Source of the DNA: Rhodobiaceae bacterium
GTDB taxonomy: Bacteria; Pseudomonadota; Alphaproteobacteria; Rhizobiales; TMED25
Reading direction: 5' to 3'
Length of the DNA: 64,000 nt
Assembly (NCBI GenBank): GCA_002704755.1
Contig: PAHC01000011.1
Location: forward strand, 57,745-121,744
The translations under genes were made by a program, and so were the position numbers. A model generated the notes under the pieces. It searched no databases and had not been told where the DNA came from. It saw only the letters and a program-made list of their open reading frames with translations. Positions 49,332 to 58,482 of the stretch are shown piece by piece. Position 1 is the first letter of the stretch. Each line of letters opens with the position of its first letter.

Positions 49332-50594
49332 ATGAAAATACTTATAATAGGAAGTGGTGGACGAGAACATGCTATTTCAATGGCATTATCTAAAAACTCA
49401 AATAATAACAAGATATATGCCATACCTGGCAACCCTGGTATGCTTGAATATTGTGAATGCATAAATATTAATCAACTTCAGTTCAATGAAATTATCTCAT
49501 TTATTAAAAAAAATTCTATTGATCTTGTAATCATAGGGCCGGAAGTTCCAATTTGTGAAGGATTGACTGACATCATAGAGGATATTGGAGTGAAAGTTTT
49601 TGCCCCAAATATGCTAGCATCTAAGTTAGAGTCATCAAAAAGGTTTACCAAAGAACTATCATTGGATAATAATATTCCGACCAGTGACGCAAAATGGTTT
49701 ATAGATTTTTTTTCAGCAGAAAGGTATCTAAAAAGCCTAAAGCCCCCTTATGTAATAAAAGCAGATGGTTTGGCTGCTGGAAAAGGTGTTTCTATCTCTG
49801 AAAATTATGATGATGCAATTATTGCACTTGAAGATATATTCAATGGGAGGTTTGGAGAAAATCAATCTGTTTTGATTGAAGAATTTCTAGTTGGAGAAGA
49901 GATAAGCTACTTTGCTGTAACAGATGGAGTAAATATATGCCCATTAATTGGTGCACAAGATCACAAAAGACTCCTAGATGGTGATCTAGGTCCGAATACT
50001 GGTGGTATGGGTGCTTATTGCCCCCCACCTCTTCTATCTAAAAACCTTGAAAATAAAATAATTAGTCATATTCTTGAACCTACTTTGTATGGTTTAAAAA
50101 ATCGAGGGATAAACTACAAAGGCGTTCTATTCGCTGGATTAATGGTAAAAGATAATGAACCAAAACTAATTGAATATAATATCAGATTTGGGGATCCAGA
50201 AACCCAGGCATTATTAATGTTATTAAAATCAGATTTTACTGAATTAGTTATGAGTGTTGTAAATGAAGATTTAAAATCCTATAAACTTGAATGGTATGAT
50301 CAAAAGGCGCTTACTGTAGTCTTAGCGAATGATGGTTATCCAAATCAATATAATCAGAATGAAGAAATTACTGGAATTGATGAAGCTGAAATGAACCCAA
50401 AAATTAAAGTATTCCATGCTGGGACTAAAATTAGGGATGAGAAGCTTATTGCAAGTGGTGGCAGAGTGTTAAATGTCACTTCTATTGATGAGTCAATCGA
50501 GAATGCAAGAGAAAATGCCTATCAAGCAATCAAAAAAATAAACTATAGAGGTAAAATTTATAGAGAAGATATTGCATGGAGAGCCTTGGTGTAA
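49332..50594 (+). CDS. purD: Phosphoribosylamine-glycine ligase PurD
   Basis: An ATP-grasp enzyme making glycinamide ribonucleotide in purine synthesis. The 420-residue sequence has GSGGREHAISMAL (N-terminus), GPEVPICEGL, the ATP-grasp IKADGLAAGKGV (about residue 143), LIEEFLVGEEISYFAVTDG, MGAYCPPP and EYNIRFGDPETQALL. No other purine genes are near. Its 3' end is 4 bases from the convergent tadA. Confidence 0.96.
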   Translation: MKILIIGSGGREHAISMALSKNSNNNKIYAIPGNPGMLEYCECININQLQFNEIISFIKKNSIDLVIIGPEVPICEGLTDIIEDIGVKVFAPNMLASKLESSKRFTKELSLDNNIPTSDAKWFIDFFSAERYLKSLKPPYVIKADGLAAGKGVSISENYDDAIIALEDIFNGRFGENQSVLIEEFLVGEEISYFAVTDGVNICPLIGAQDHKRLLDGDLGPNTGGMGAYCPPPLLSKNLENKIISHILEPTLYGLKNRGINYKGVLFAGLMVKDNEPKLIEYNIRFGDPETQALLMLLKSDFTELVMSVVNEDLKSYKLEWYDQKALTVVLANDGYPNQYNQNEEITGIDEAEMNPKIKVFHAGTKIRDEKLIASGGRVLNVTSIDESIENARENAYQAIKKINYRGKIYREDIAWRALV

Positions 50595-50598
50595 AAAA

Positions 50599-51045
50599 TT
50601 ATCTTTTTGTTCCAAAATAAGATTTTATTAGTTTACTGCATTCAATTTCTAAAATACCCCCATAGATTTCTGGAGCGTGATTACATTCATTTGATGAATA
50701 ATATTTCATTATGTCAGATACTCCCACATCAATTCTTTTGGATGCATATGCTCCAAAATATATTCTTCGGATCCGTGCATTGGATATCGCACCCGCGCAC
50801 ATCAGACAAGGTTCCATTGTTACAAATAAATCACAATCCACCAATCTACTAGTTTTTAATTTTTTAGAGGCTAATCTGATCGCAACTATCTCAGCATGTG
50901 AGGTTGGATCGTGAGATGATTGTATTAAATTATATGCTTTTGATATTATTTCTCCGCTTCTATGCACTAAAACAGCACCGATGGGAACCTCATTATTGTC
51001 TTGAGCCTTTAAAGCCTCTTCAATTACAATTTCCATAAAATTCAT
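50599..51045 (-). CDS. tadA: tRNA(Arg) adenosine-34 deaminase TadA
   Basis: Converts A34 of tRNA-Arg(ACG) to inosine. It has 148 residues from the ATG at 51045, which has AAGGAAAA about 5 bases upstream; the open frame continues to a TTG at 51072, but the extra residues are not family sequence. The zinc site is complete: HAEIVAI and PCLMCAGAISNARI, and NEVPIGAVLV is the usual start of the fold. It is divergent from rluB. Confidence 0.94.
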   Translation of the reverse strand: MNFMEIVIEEALKAQDNNEVPIGAVLVHRSGEIISKAYNLIQSSHDPTSHAEIVAIRLASKKLKTSRLVDCDLFVTMEPCLMCAGAISNARIRRIYFGAYASKRIDVGVSDIMKYYSSNECNHAPEIYGGILEIECSKLIKSYFGTKR

Positions 51046-51100
51046 TGTTTTCCTTAAAAACAATTCATACAAATTTTCTTTTTTTTAATATAATCAAATT

Positions 51101-51853
51101 ATGTCGAATATAACCAATAAAAAAACAGATCAACAAAGGATTGCAAAATTAATTGCTCGTTCTGGTGCTTATTCTAGAAGAGATGCAGAAAAACTTATTA
51201 ACGAAGGAAAGGTAGAAGTCGATGGTCAAATATTATCCACACCAGCAACGTTGGTAGGCGGTAGCGAAAGAATAATGATTGATGGTAAAAAAATAAATAC
51301 TAATTTTCAGACAAAAATTTGGCTATTAAATAAACCTAAAGGATATATATCGTCGAGTAAGGATCCCCAAGGTAGGAAGACTATTTTTAATTTACTACCA
51401 AAAAATATAAATCATCTAATGTCTATTGGAAGGTTGGATATTAATACTGAAGGATTACTACTATTCACAAATGATGGAGATTTATCGCGCTTTATGGAGC
51501 ATCCAGATAATAAGATAATAAGGAAATATAAAATAAAAGTACGCGGAAAAGTTGCTAATGATTTAATTAAAAATATGCAAAAAAATTTACTAATAGGCCG
51601 CGTGCAATATAATATAATTTCTGTGAACATAATATCCTACAGTCAATCTAATACATGGCTGAGTATTGAAATATCAGAGGGCAAAAATAGAGAAATTAGA
51701 AAAATTTGTGAACACTTTAGATTACAAATCAATAGATTAATCAGAACAGATTTTGGTCCATTTGAATTAAATAATATACAAAAAGGTGAATTCATTGAAT
51801 TACCAAAAACTGTTGTCATTGGCAGACTGAAGAAAATCGGTTATTTGGGTTAG
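51101..51853 (+). CDS. rluB: RluB/RsuA-family rRNA pseudouridine synthase
   Basis: A 250-residue pseudouridine synthase with an N-terminal S4 RNA-binding domain (RIAKLIARSGAYSRRDAEKLI, about 13-33) and the catalytic domain containing MSIGRLDINTEGLLLFTNDG (catalytic aspartate about residue 113), KTYKV-like KYKIKV and SEGKNREIRKICEHF. In alphaproteobacteria this gene precedes rsmD, as here (3-base gap). The RluB type (23S U2605) is preferred to RsuA by context; the two are close. Confidence 0.88.
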   Translation: MSNITNKKTDQQRIAKLIARSGAYSRRDAEKLINEGKVEVDGQILSTPATLVGGSERIMIDGKKINTNFQTKIWLLNKPKGYISSSKDPQGRKTIFNLLPKNINHLMSIGRLDINTEGLLLFTNDGDLSRFMEHPDNKIIRKYKIKVRGKVANDLIKNMQKNLLIGRVQYNIISVNIISYSQSNTWLSIEISEGKNREIRKICEHFRLQINRLIRTDFGPFELNNIQKGEFIELPKTVVIGRLKKIGYLG

Positions 51854-51856
51854 TTC

Positions 51857-52414
51857 ATGCGTGTAATCACCGGTATTGCTAAGGGTAAAAAATTAATCTC
51901 CAGTAAAGATAATAATATTAGACCCACATCAGATAAAGTAAAAATGGGAATTTTTAATGTTCTCACTCATGGAAATATAAACTTTCAATTCGAGAACTCT
52001 AAGGTTCTCGATTTATTCTCTGGTTCTGGTGCTCTTGGGATAGAGGCATTATCAAGAGGGGCAAATCACTGTTTATTTGTTGATAAAAATAAAGAGTCAA
52101 TATCAATTTGTGAGAGAAACATAATAAATTGTAACTTTCAAGAAAAGTCATCAACAAGGCTATTTGATATAAAAAGTAAACGAGGTTTCATATATAGCAC
52201 ACAGTTTGATATTATATTTGTAGACCCTCCGTACAAAAGTGATTTTGTTCCCATAATGTTTGATTTTGTGATTAATAATAAATTATTAAAGAAAGGATCA
52301 GTAATTATAATTGAAGAAAGTATTGATCAAAACTTAAACTTAGATGAAAAATTTGAAAAGATTGAGAGAAAAGTCTATGGTAAGACTCAAGTTTTATTCT
52401 TAAAAGTTATCTAA
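51857..52414 (+). CDS. rsmD: 16S rRNA (guanine-966-N2)-methyltransferase RsmD
   Basis: Methylates G966 of 16S rRNA. The 185-residue class I methyltransferase shows RVITGIAKGKKL, RPTSDKVKMGIFN, the SAM motif VLDLFSGSGALGIEALSRGA (about residues 49-68), FVDKNKESI and the catalytic DIIFVDPPY. It follows rluB directly, and its end overlaps the mutL end by 4 bases tail to tail. Confidence 0.95.
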   Translation: MRVITGIAKGKKLISSKDNNIRPTSDKVKMGIFNVLTHGNINFQFENSKVLDLFSGSGALGIEALSRGANHCLFVDKNKESISICERNIINCNFQEKSSTRLFDIKSKRGFIYSTQFDIIFVDPPYKSDFVPIMFDFVINNKLLKKGSVIIIEESIDQNLNLDEKFEKIERKVYGKTQVLFLKVI

Positions 52415-54189
52415 ATTCTCTCAAATAGTTTTTCTATCTCATTTTGGCTCAGAAAAATATGTGTTGGTCTCCCATGATTACATTGCCCTGAATTGGGTGT
52501 TTTCTCTATTTCCCTGAGTAACGCATTCATTTCATCAATTTTCAATAATCTTCCACTTCGAACTGAACCATAACATGATATTTTTGATAAAATTTCATTT
52601 ATTCTATCTTCAAGTGCACTTTTTATGAATTCCTTAGAAGATAAATCCAACAAATCCCTAATTAATTCATTTACATTAGTATCTTTAATTAGTGAAGGGA
52701 TAGATCTTATGAGCAACTCATCACCAAATTCTTCAATTTCAATGCCGACAGTATCTAAATCATTTTCTAATGATAATAATTTTTCTTTATCAAATTGATC
52801 ACACGAATAAATATGAGGTAAAAGCAATATTTGCCTCTCAATTGCATTTTCATTAATACTTTTCTTTAATTTTTCAAAAACAATTCTTTCATGTGCAGCA
52901 TGTTGATCCACAATTATCATCCCTTCCGAATTCTGAGCGAGTATATAATTTTTAAAAATCTGCGCTTTGGCAAAGCCTAAGGGAAATTCATTAATATCAT
53001 TACTTGTTGTATAAGATGATAAGTTTACTATTGCTGGTATTTCGTCATTATCTTGGTCACTTAAATTAAAAGATCCATTGATATCATAAATTGAAAGATT
53101 ACCCTGAGAGTTAATTTGCTCTTTGTCCAGGCTTCTATTTATTTGACTGATCTTTTTCTCATAAAACTTACTAAAAACATTTAAGCTCTGGTTGACATTT
53201 TGATTTAGAGCTTTACTTATAGAACTGACTAACTTTGATTGTATAATCCTCTCATCTGTAAATCTTACCTCAGACTTTGAAGGATGCACATTAACATCAA
53301 CTGAGTCATATGCAATATTCAATTTAATTACAAAGATTGGAAATCTACCCTTAGGAAGTTTATCACCGTAAGCAGCTCTAATAGCGCCACTAAGTTTCCT
53401 ATCTTGAATTATTCTATTATTTACGAGTAAGTATTGATTATTCGAATTAGATCTATTGTATGATGGTAATCCAATATTGCCAGTAATATTCACATGGGAG
53501 TCTTCATAGCTTAATTCTATCATATTCTTCATGAAATCCGTGCCCAGTATTTCTTCTACCCTCCAATCAAAAATATTTTCATGATCACCATCAATAGCTC
53601 CATAACTCAAATATGTTGTGTTATCTATTTCAATATTGAAAAATATACTTGGATTTGATATTGCAAGTCTCTTTACTGTATCAACTATAGAAATTTGCTC
53701 ACTTCTAGAGCTTTTTAAGAATTTATATCTTGCTGGTAATTTTAAAAAGATATTACTAACTTTTACTATTGTACCTTGATTTGAAGCAGATTTTCTTATG
53801 TCTTTGATATCACCATAATCAACAACAATTCTATGTCCTATGCCATTTTTTACTTTAGATATTATTTCTAATCTAGAGACGGAGCCAATGGAGGGAAGAG
53901 CTTCCCCTCTAAATCCAAGAGTTTTTATCTTTTGTATATTATTTGAATTAAGTTTAGAAGTAGCATGTCTTTGTATACAAAGTTGTAGATCTGATGGTGA
54001 CATTCCATCGCCATCATCTTCAATTTCAATATATTCTTTACCACCATCTTTAATCCTAATGGTAATAGTTTTCGCATTAGCATCTATAGAATTTTCAATT
54101 AATTCTTTGACTATTGAAGCTGGTTTTTCAATTACTTCGCCAGCAGCTATTTGATTTATTATATTATTATCAAGTAGCTTTATTGTCAT
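52411..54189 (-). CDS. mutL: DNA mismatch repair protein MutL
   Basis: A 592-residue GHKL ATPase of mismatch repair. The N-terminal motifs are intact: EKPASIVKELIENSIDANA, EIEDDGDGMSP, ATSKL and GFRGEALPSIGSVS. The C-terminal dimerisation domain carries DQHAAHERIVFEKL, the metal-binding DQHA(x)2E endonuclease motif, and CNHGRPTHI near the end, so it should nick DNA itself, as in species without MutH. A 12-base palindrome (54200-54211) sits immediately upstream of the start. Confidence 0.95.
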   Translation of the reverse strand: MTIKLLDNNIINQIAAGEVIEKPASIVKELIENSIDANAKTITIRIKDGGKEYIEIEDDGDGMSPSDLQLCIQRHATSKLNSNNIQKIKTLGFRGEALPSIGSVSRLEIISKVKNGIGHRIVVDYGDIKDIRKSASNQGTIVKVSNIFLKLPARYKFLKSSRSEQISIVDTVKRLAISNPSIFFNIEIDNTTYLSYGAIDGDHENIFDWRVEEILGTDFMKNMIELSYEDSHVNITGNIGLPSYNRSNSNNQYLLVNNRIIQDRKLSGAIRAAYGDKLPKGRFPIFVIKLNIAYDSVDVNVHPSKSEVRFTDERIIQSKLVSSISKALNQNVNQSLNVFSKFYEKKISQINRSLDKEQINSQGNLSIYDINGSFNLSDQDNDEIPAIVNLSSYTTSNDINEFPLGFAKAQIFKNYILAQNSEGMIIVDQHAAHERIVFEKLKKSINENAIERQILLLPHIYSCDQFDKEKLLSLENDLDTVGIEIEEFGDELLIRSIPSLIKDTNVNELIRDLLDLSSKEFIKSALEDRINEILSKISCYGSVRSGRLLKIDEMNALLREIEKTPNSGQCNHGRPTHIFLSQNEIEKLFERI

Positions 54190-54199
54190 ATCAATAACA

Positions 54200-54211
54200 G
54201 AACGTACGTTC
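54200..54211. promoter_or_regulatory. Perfect palindrome GAACGTACGTTC upstream of mutL (possible LexA-like site)
   Basis: GAACGTACGTTC is a perfect 12-base palindrome lying 11-22 bases before the mutL ATG, in the 27-base gap after bamF. It matches the core GAAC-N4-GTTC known for Gram-positive LexA boxes; classical alphaproteobacterial boxes are GTTC-N7-GTTC. It could be an operator, an mRNA structure over the ribosome site, or chance. Confidence 0.35.
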
Positions 54212-54216
54212 GTTTT

Positions 54217-54996
54217 TTAAAATAATCCAAAACCACTGCTTAATTCTCCCCAGAGTCCATTAAATACGTTAGGTATTTCTTTTTCAGTATTATTTTCCTG
54301 TTCAAAATCTGAACCTCCCTGAAGCTCATTTGTCGTATTTATCTCTTCTTTAGGTTTATCAATTCCAAGACCATCTTCAATTCTAATATCATAGTTCACA
54401 TTTTCATTTGATTTACTGGAACCATCTTGAAGGTTGCTCAACATAAATTGGTTCATGCTTAAACCTTCAACATTGACCGTATCATCAATCAAACTGATCG
54501 GTTCGCTATTACTTGTTGGACTTCCCTTAATCAATTCCATAGACTCTAGTTCTGGATCTAAAACTTCATTATTTTCACTCTTTAGCCGAGATAGATACTC
54601 TGCAAGGGTTTCATCCTGAAAAGCCCCTTCTTCAGCATATAATTCCCTCTTAATTTCCGGGTTTGCATCTTGCGCCTTTGCCATTTGCAAAATGAAAGCT
54701 TCACCATCTGAAACTTCGCTATCATTTTGCGAACCCAAGACTGCTTCTTTTGCATTTGTCATCGGCTCATCAATAAACATAATTTGATTTTCATTTGGGG
54801 GTCTTAATAAATAATCAGGTGGCATTTTTAGTGGTTTTTTTGTTATTGTTAAAAATTCATCAGGAGGACCAGCTTGAAATGCATTCCCGGAATAAGAAGT
54901 TGAGACAAATTCTTTTAATGAAGAACCACAACTTGGCAATATACAAAGTAGTGTTAGAGTGAGTAGTTTTGACAAATAATTTTGATTAAAGTTCAT
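54217..54996 (-). CDS. bamF: DUF3035 lipoprotein, BamF-like beta-barrel assembly subunit
   Basis: An outer-membrane lipoprotein of 259 residues from ATG 54996 (a longer frame to 55041 overlaps lspA). The lipobox is LPSC, about residue 22. The DUF3035 core follows: PPDEFLTITKKPLKMPPDYLLRPP. The rest is acidic and rich in Ser/Asn/Glu, probably disordered. DUF3035 contains BamF of the Caulobacter BAM complex; the role here is inferred from that and from its place after lspA, the enzyme that processes such lipoproteins. Only the first third is well conserved. Confidence 0.75.
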   Translation of the reverse strand: MNFNQNYLSKLLTLTLLCILPSCGSSLKEFVSTSYSGNAFQAGPPDEFLTITKKPLKMPPDYLLRPPNENQIMFIDEPMTNAKEAVLGSQNDSEVSDGEAFILQMAKAQDANPEIKRELYAEEGAFQDETLAEYLSRLKSENNEVLDPELESMELIKGSPTSNSEPISLIDDTVNVEGLSMNQFMLSNLQDGSSKSNENVNYDIRIEDGLGIDKPKEEINTTNELQGGSDFEQENNTEKEIPNVFNGLWGELSSGFGLF

Positions 54997-55000
54997 ATAA

Positions 55001-55504
55001 TTAAATTCTATTTTTTTTAATGTTAGGATAAATATAACCATATATCAATATGAATAGCCCCATTACTATATAAATGTCTGCAACATTAAACACATACCAA
55101 CTGAAATTTTTTATATGAAAATAAAAAAAATCTGCAACTGCAGAGTAGATCAACCTATCCATAATATTTGAAATCGCGCCAGAAATAATAAGGATACTTG
55201 AGATCATTCCATATTTATTACCTGAGCTGTTTATAATTTTTATAGCCCAAAGGCAAATCAACAAAGATATGATACTTATAATAAGTTGCCCTGCATAACT
55301 GTCTTGAGGGAAAAGTCCATAGCTAATACCTTGGTTCCAAACTAAAACTAAATCCAAGAAATCTGTTATAATAATTGGCTCTTTGTTATCGGATAAAAGG
55401 TTAAGCAAATATACTTTTGTTAATCTATCAAATAAAAATAAAGTGCCAATGTGTATGATATATCTCTTGTAATGTAATAAGAACTTAATATTATCGATTA
55501 TCAT
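55001..55504 (-). CDS. lspA: Lipoprotein signal peptidase II
   Basis: The inner-membrane aspartyl protease that removes the signal peptide from prolipoproteins. It has 167 residues and four helices, with the two catalytic aspartates in NIMDRLIYSAVADFFYFH (about residue 117) and FNVADIYIVMGL (about 136). NQGISYGLF matches the NxGxAFG motif. It starts 11 bases after ileS on the same strand, the standard ileS-lspA order. Confidence 0.94.
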   Translation of the reverse strand: MIIDNIKFLLHYKRYIIHIGTLFLFDRLTKVYLLNLLSDNKEPIIITDFLDLVLVWNQGISYGLFPQDSYAGQLIISIISLLICLWAIKIINSSGNKYGMISSILIISGAISNIMDRLIYSAVADFFYFHIKNFSWYVFNVADIYIVMGLFILIYGYIYPNIKKNRI

Positions 55505-55515
55505 TCAGATGATAC

Positions 55516-58470
55516 TTATTTCAATTTCATGAATTCTCTGACAGCTTCAGCATCTCTTAGGGATAGTGTTGGATACTCTGGATCTTTACCTACATCCTCA
55601 GATATTCGCCATGATCTCTGGCATTTAGCTCCTTTTGCCATTTCTACAACTACACCGATATTAGGCTCTTCTTCAAGTATAAAACTATCCTTGATAGGTG
55701 ATTGATTGACCACACTGAAACTGCTTGTAATTGAAATCTCAGCAAGATCTATATCTTTTATCGCGCTTAAGAGGTCATTATCATCAGTATATACTTTTAC
55801 GCCCGCCTCAAGGCTAGAGCCAATTTCTTTTTCTTTCCTCTTTATTTCTAAAGCAGCTGTAATAGTCTTTCTTAATTTTTTTATATTTGACCATTTTAAA
55901 TCTAAGTCTTTATCTATCCATTCTGTATTGATTGGAACAAAATGACTTTTATGAATTGATTTATTATCATTGAATTTGTAATGTCCCCAAACTTCATCCA
56001 TTGTGAAGCTTAGTATGGGTGAATAAAGTTTTATGATTACATTAAAAATATTATTTATTACATATAAAGTTGATCTTCTCTTGTTGCTAGAAAAAGCATC
56101 ACAATATAGGCAGTCTTTCCTAATATCAAAATAAAATGCAGATAATTCTAAATTGATAAAATTCATAAGTAATGTGGTAACTCTTCTGTAATCATATTGA
56201 TTATAAGCCTCCAAAACCTCACTCTGCAGATGTGTAAGTCTATCGAGCATATAGAGTTCAAGTTCATCCATATCTAATTTATTATAAACCCATTTTTCAT
56301 CATAATTTGACAGAACACCCAGCATCCAGCGTGTTGTATTTCTGATTTTGCGATATGCTTCTACAATAGATTTTAATATTTCATCTCCAATACGCTGATC
56401 ATCACTATAATCTGTTGAAGCGACCCACAACCTCAAGATGTCTGCGCCATATTTCTTTACCACATCTTGCGGAGATACTACATTTCCAAGGGACTTTGAC
56501 ATTTTTTTCCCATCCTTATCCATGGTAAAGCCATGAGTTAGAACGGATTTATATGGTGCCCTTCCTCTAGTGATACTGCTTTCAAGTAATGATGAATGAA
56601 ACCATCCCCTATGCTGGTCACTTCCTTCCAGATACATATCGGCTGGCCATAATTTTCCTTCACTATTTTCTAAAACAAAAGCATGGGTTGTTCCAGACTC
56701 AAACCAAACGTCTAGTATATCATTTACCTTTTCCCAGTTGTTAATGTCATCCACAATACCATCTAAAAATCTTTTCTCAGATCCTTCTTCGAACCAAGCA
56801 TTCGCACCCTCGTGTGAAAATATTCCATATACACGTTCAAGGAATTCTTCAGATTTTTTGAAATCCTTATTTGGAATAAAACTACCGTCGGTTTTATTAA
56901 CAAATAATGCAATTGGAACCCCCCATGCTCTTTGCCTGGATAGAACCCAGTCTGGTCTATTTTCGATCATGGAATTCAGTCGATTCTTTCCAGCATGCGG
57001 GTAAAATTTAGTCTCAGAAATTGATTTTAATGCAATGGCCCTAAGACCCTCCTGCTTATTATCCTGCATTGAAATAAACCACTGCGGAGTATTTCTAAAA
57101 ATTACAGGTTTCTTTGATCTCCAGGAATGAGGGTATTGATGTTCAAATCTTTTTCGTGCAATTATTGAATTAGTATCTGCTAATTTACTAATAACGTAAT
57201 CGTTTGCTTTTCCTTTTTTACCATTTTTATCAAAAACGAAAATACCATTAAACCCATCAATACTTGGATTAAATGCCCCATCCTCATTCACGGTGTATGG
57301 TATTGAACTGTCTATCCCAGCTCTTTCAATATCTTTTTTGTATTTCATCCATATTTCAAAGTCATCAGTACCATGCCCGGGAGCAGTATGAACAAAGCCT
57401 GAGCCCGCATCATCGGTCACATGATTTCCATCGAGCAATGGGACTTGGAATTCAAACCCTTTAAAAACAGACTTAAATGGATGGTTGCATACTACTGATT
57501 TGATTACATCTGGGAGTACCTCTTTAATTTTTGTATATCTGACTACTTTTGCGGAACTCATCACAGCTTCTACTAGGCTATCAGCAATTAGATATTTCTC
57601 TCCGACTTTGGCCCATACTTCACCTTCTGTATCTTCTATTTGATACAAACTATATTTAATGTCAGATGAAAATGATATTGCTCGATTCCCAGGTATTGTC
57701 CAGGGTGTAGTGGTCCAGATAATAATATAAGTTCCTGCTAATAATTTTGATGTATCATTTTCTTCTATCTTTGTTTTTTCGCTATCAACTGCAAATTTTA
57801 CCCATATTGCATCTGAAACATAGTCCAAATATTCAACTTCAGCTTCTGCTAGAGCAGTCTTTTCCACTACCGACCACATAACAGGCTTAGAACCTCTGTA
57901 TAAGGCTCCGTCCATCGTGGCTATTTTCAATAACTCTTTTGCGATTAGTGCTTCTGATTCATATTTCATAGTTGTATATGAATTGTCCCAGTCTCCAATT
58001 ACACCGAGACGCTTGAATTCATCTTTTTGTACATTTATCCAATGAGAAGCAAAATTACGACACTCATCACGAAATTGATTGATAGGAATTGAGTCTTTGT
58101 CTATTCCTTTCTCGCGATATTTTTCTTCGATCTTCCATTCAATCGGCAATCCATGGCAATCCCAGCCGGGTATATAAGATACATTATACCCCATCATAGA
58201 CTTTGATCTTACAATAAGATCTTTTAGAATCTTATTTAGAGCATGACCAATATGCAGATTTCCATTTGCGTAAGGAGGCCCGTCATGCAATACAAATGAT
58301 TCATTCCCATTAGTATTAATTCTATTTTGATGATAAATATCTTCTGATTCCCATTTCTTTAGGATGGATGGTTCAGCGTCAGGAAGGTTTGCTCTCATAG
58401 GGAAATCAGTTTTGGGAAGCAGAATCGTTTCCGCCCAATTTATTTCTGCTTTATCCTTATTATCTGTCAT
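55516..58470 (-). CDS. ileS: Isoleucyl-tRNA synthetase with degenerate C-terminal zinc site
   Basis: A class I synthetase of 984 residues with all catalytic signatures: PPYANGNLHIGHALNK (HIGH, about 65-80), WDCHGLPIEWKIEEK, the editing domain with GHGTDDF, and KMSKS in DKDGKKMSKSLGNV. The very C-terminus, where the bacterial family normally has two CxxC pairs binding zinc, reads GAKCQRSWRISEDVG then PTLSLRDAEAV. Only the first cysteine remains; the others are Ser, Ser and Asp. The fold around it is still recognisable. It is the upstream gene of lspA-bamF and follows ribF by 12 bases. Confidence 0.95.
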   Translation of the reverse strand: MTDNKDKAEINWAETILLPKTDFPMRANLPDAEPSILKKWESEDIYHQNRINTNGNESFVLHDGPPYANGNLHIGHALNKILKDLIVRSKSMMGYNVSYIPGWDCHGLPIEWKIEEKYREKGIDKDSIPINQFRDECRNFASHWINVQKDEFKRLGVIGDWDNSYTTMKYESEALIAKELLKIATMDGALYRGSKPVMWSVVEKTALAEAEVEYLDYVSDAIWVKFAVDSEKTKIEENDTSKLLAGTYIIIWTTTPWTIPGNRAISFSSDIKYSLYQIEDTEGEVWAKVGEKYLIADSLVEAVMSSAKVVRYTKIKEVLPDVIKSVVCNHPFKSVFKGFEFQVPLLDGNHVTDDAGSGFVHTAPGHGTDDFEIWMKYKKDIERAGIDSSIPYTVNEDGAFNPSIDGFNGIFVFDKNGKKGKANDYVISKLADTNSIIARKRFEHQYPHSWRSKKPVIFRNTPQWFISMQDNKQEGLRAIALKSISETKFYPHAGKNRLNSMIENRPDWVLSRQRAWGVPIALFVNKTDGSFIPNKDFKKSEEFLERVYGIFSHEGANAWFEEGSEKRFLDGIVDDINNWEKVNDILDVWFESGTTHAFVLENSEGKLWPADMYLEGSDQHRGWFHSSLLESSITRGRAPYKSVLTHGFTMDKDGKKMSKSLGNVVSPQDVVKKYGADILRLWVASTDYSDDQRIGDEILKSIVEAYRKIRNTTRWMLGVLSNYDEKWVYNKLDMDELELYMLDRLTHLQSEVLEAYNQYDYRRVTTLLMNFINLELSAFYFDIRKDCLYCDAFSSNKRRSTLYVINNIFNVIIKLYSPILSFTMDEVWGHYKFNDNKSIHKSHFVPINTEWIDKDLDLKWSNIKKLRKTITAALEIKRKEKEIGSSLEAGVKVYTDDNDLLSAIKDIDLAEISITSSFSVVNQSPIKDSFILEEEPNIGVVVEMAKGAKCQRSWRISEDVGKDPEYPTLSLRDAEAVREFMKLK

Positions 58471-58482
58471 TACTTCTATTGA

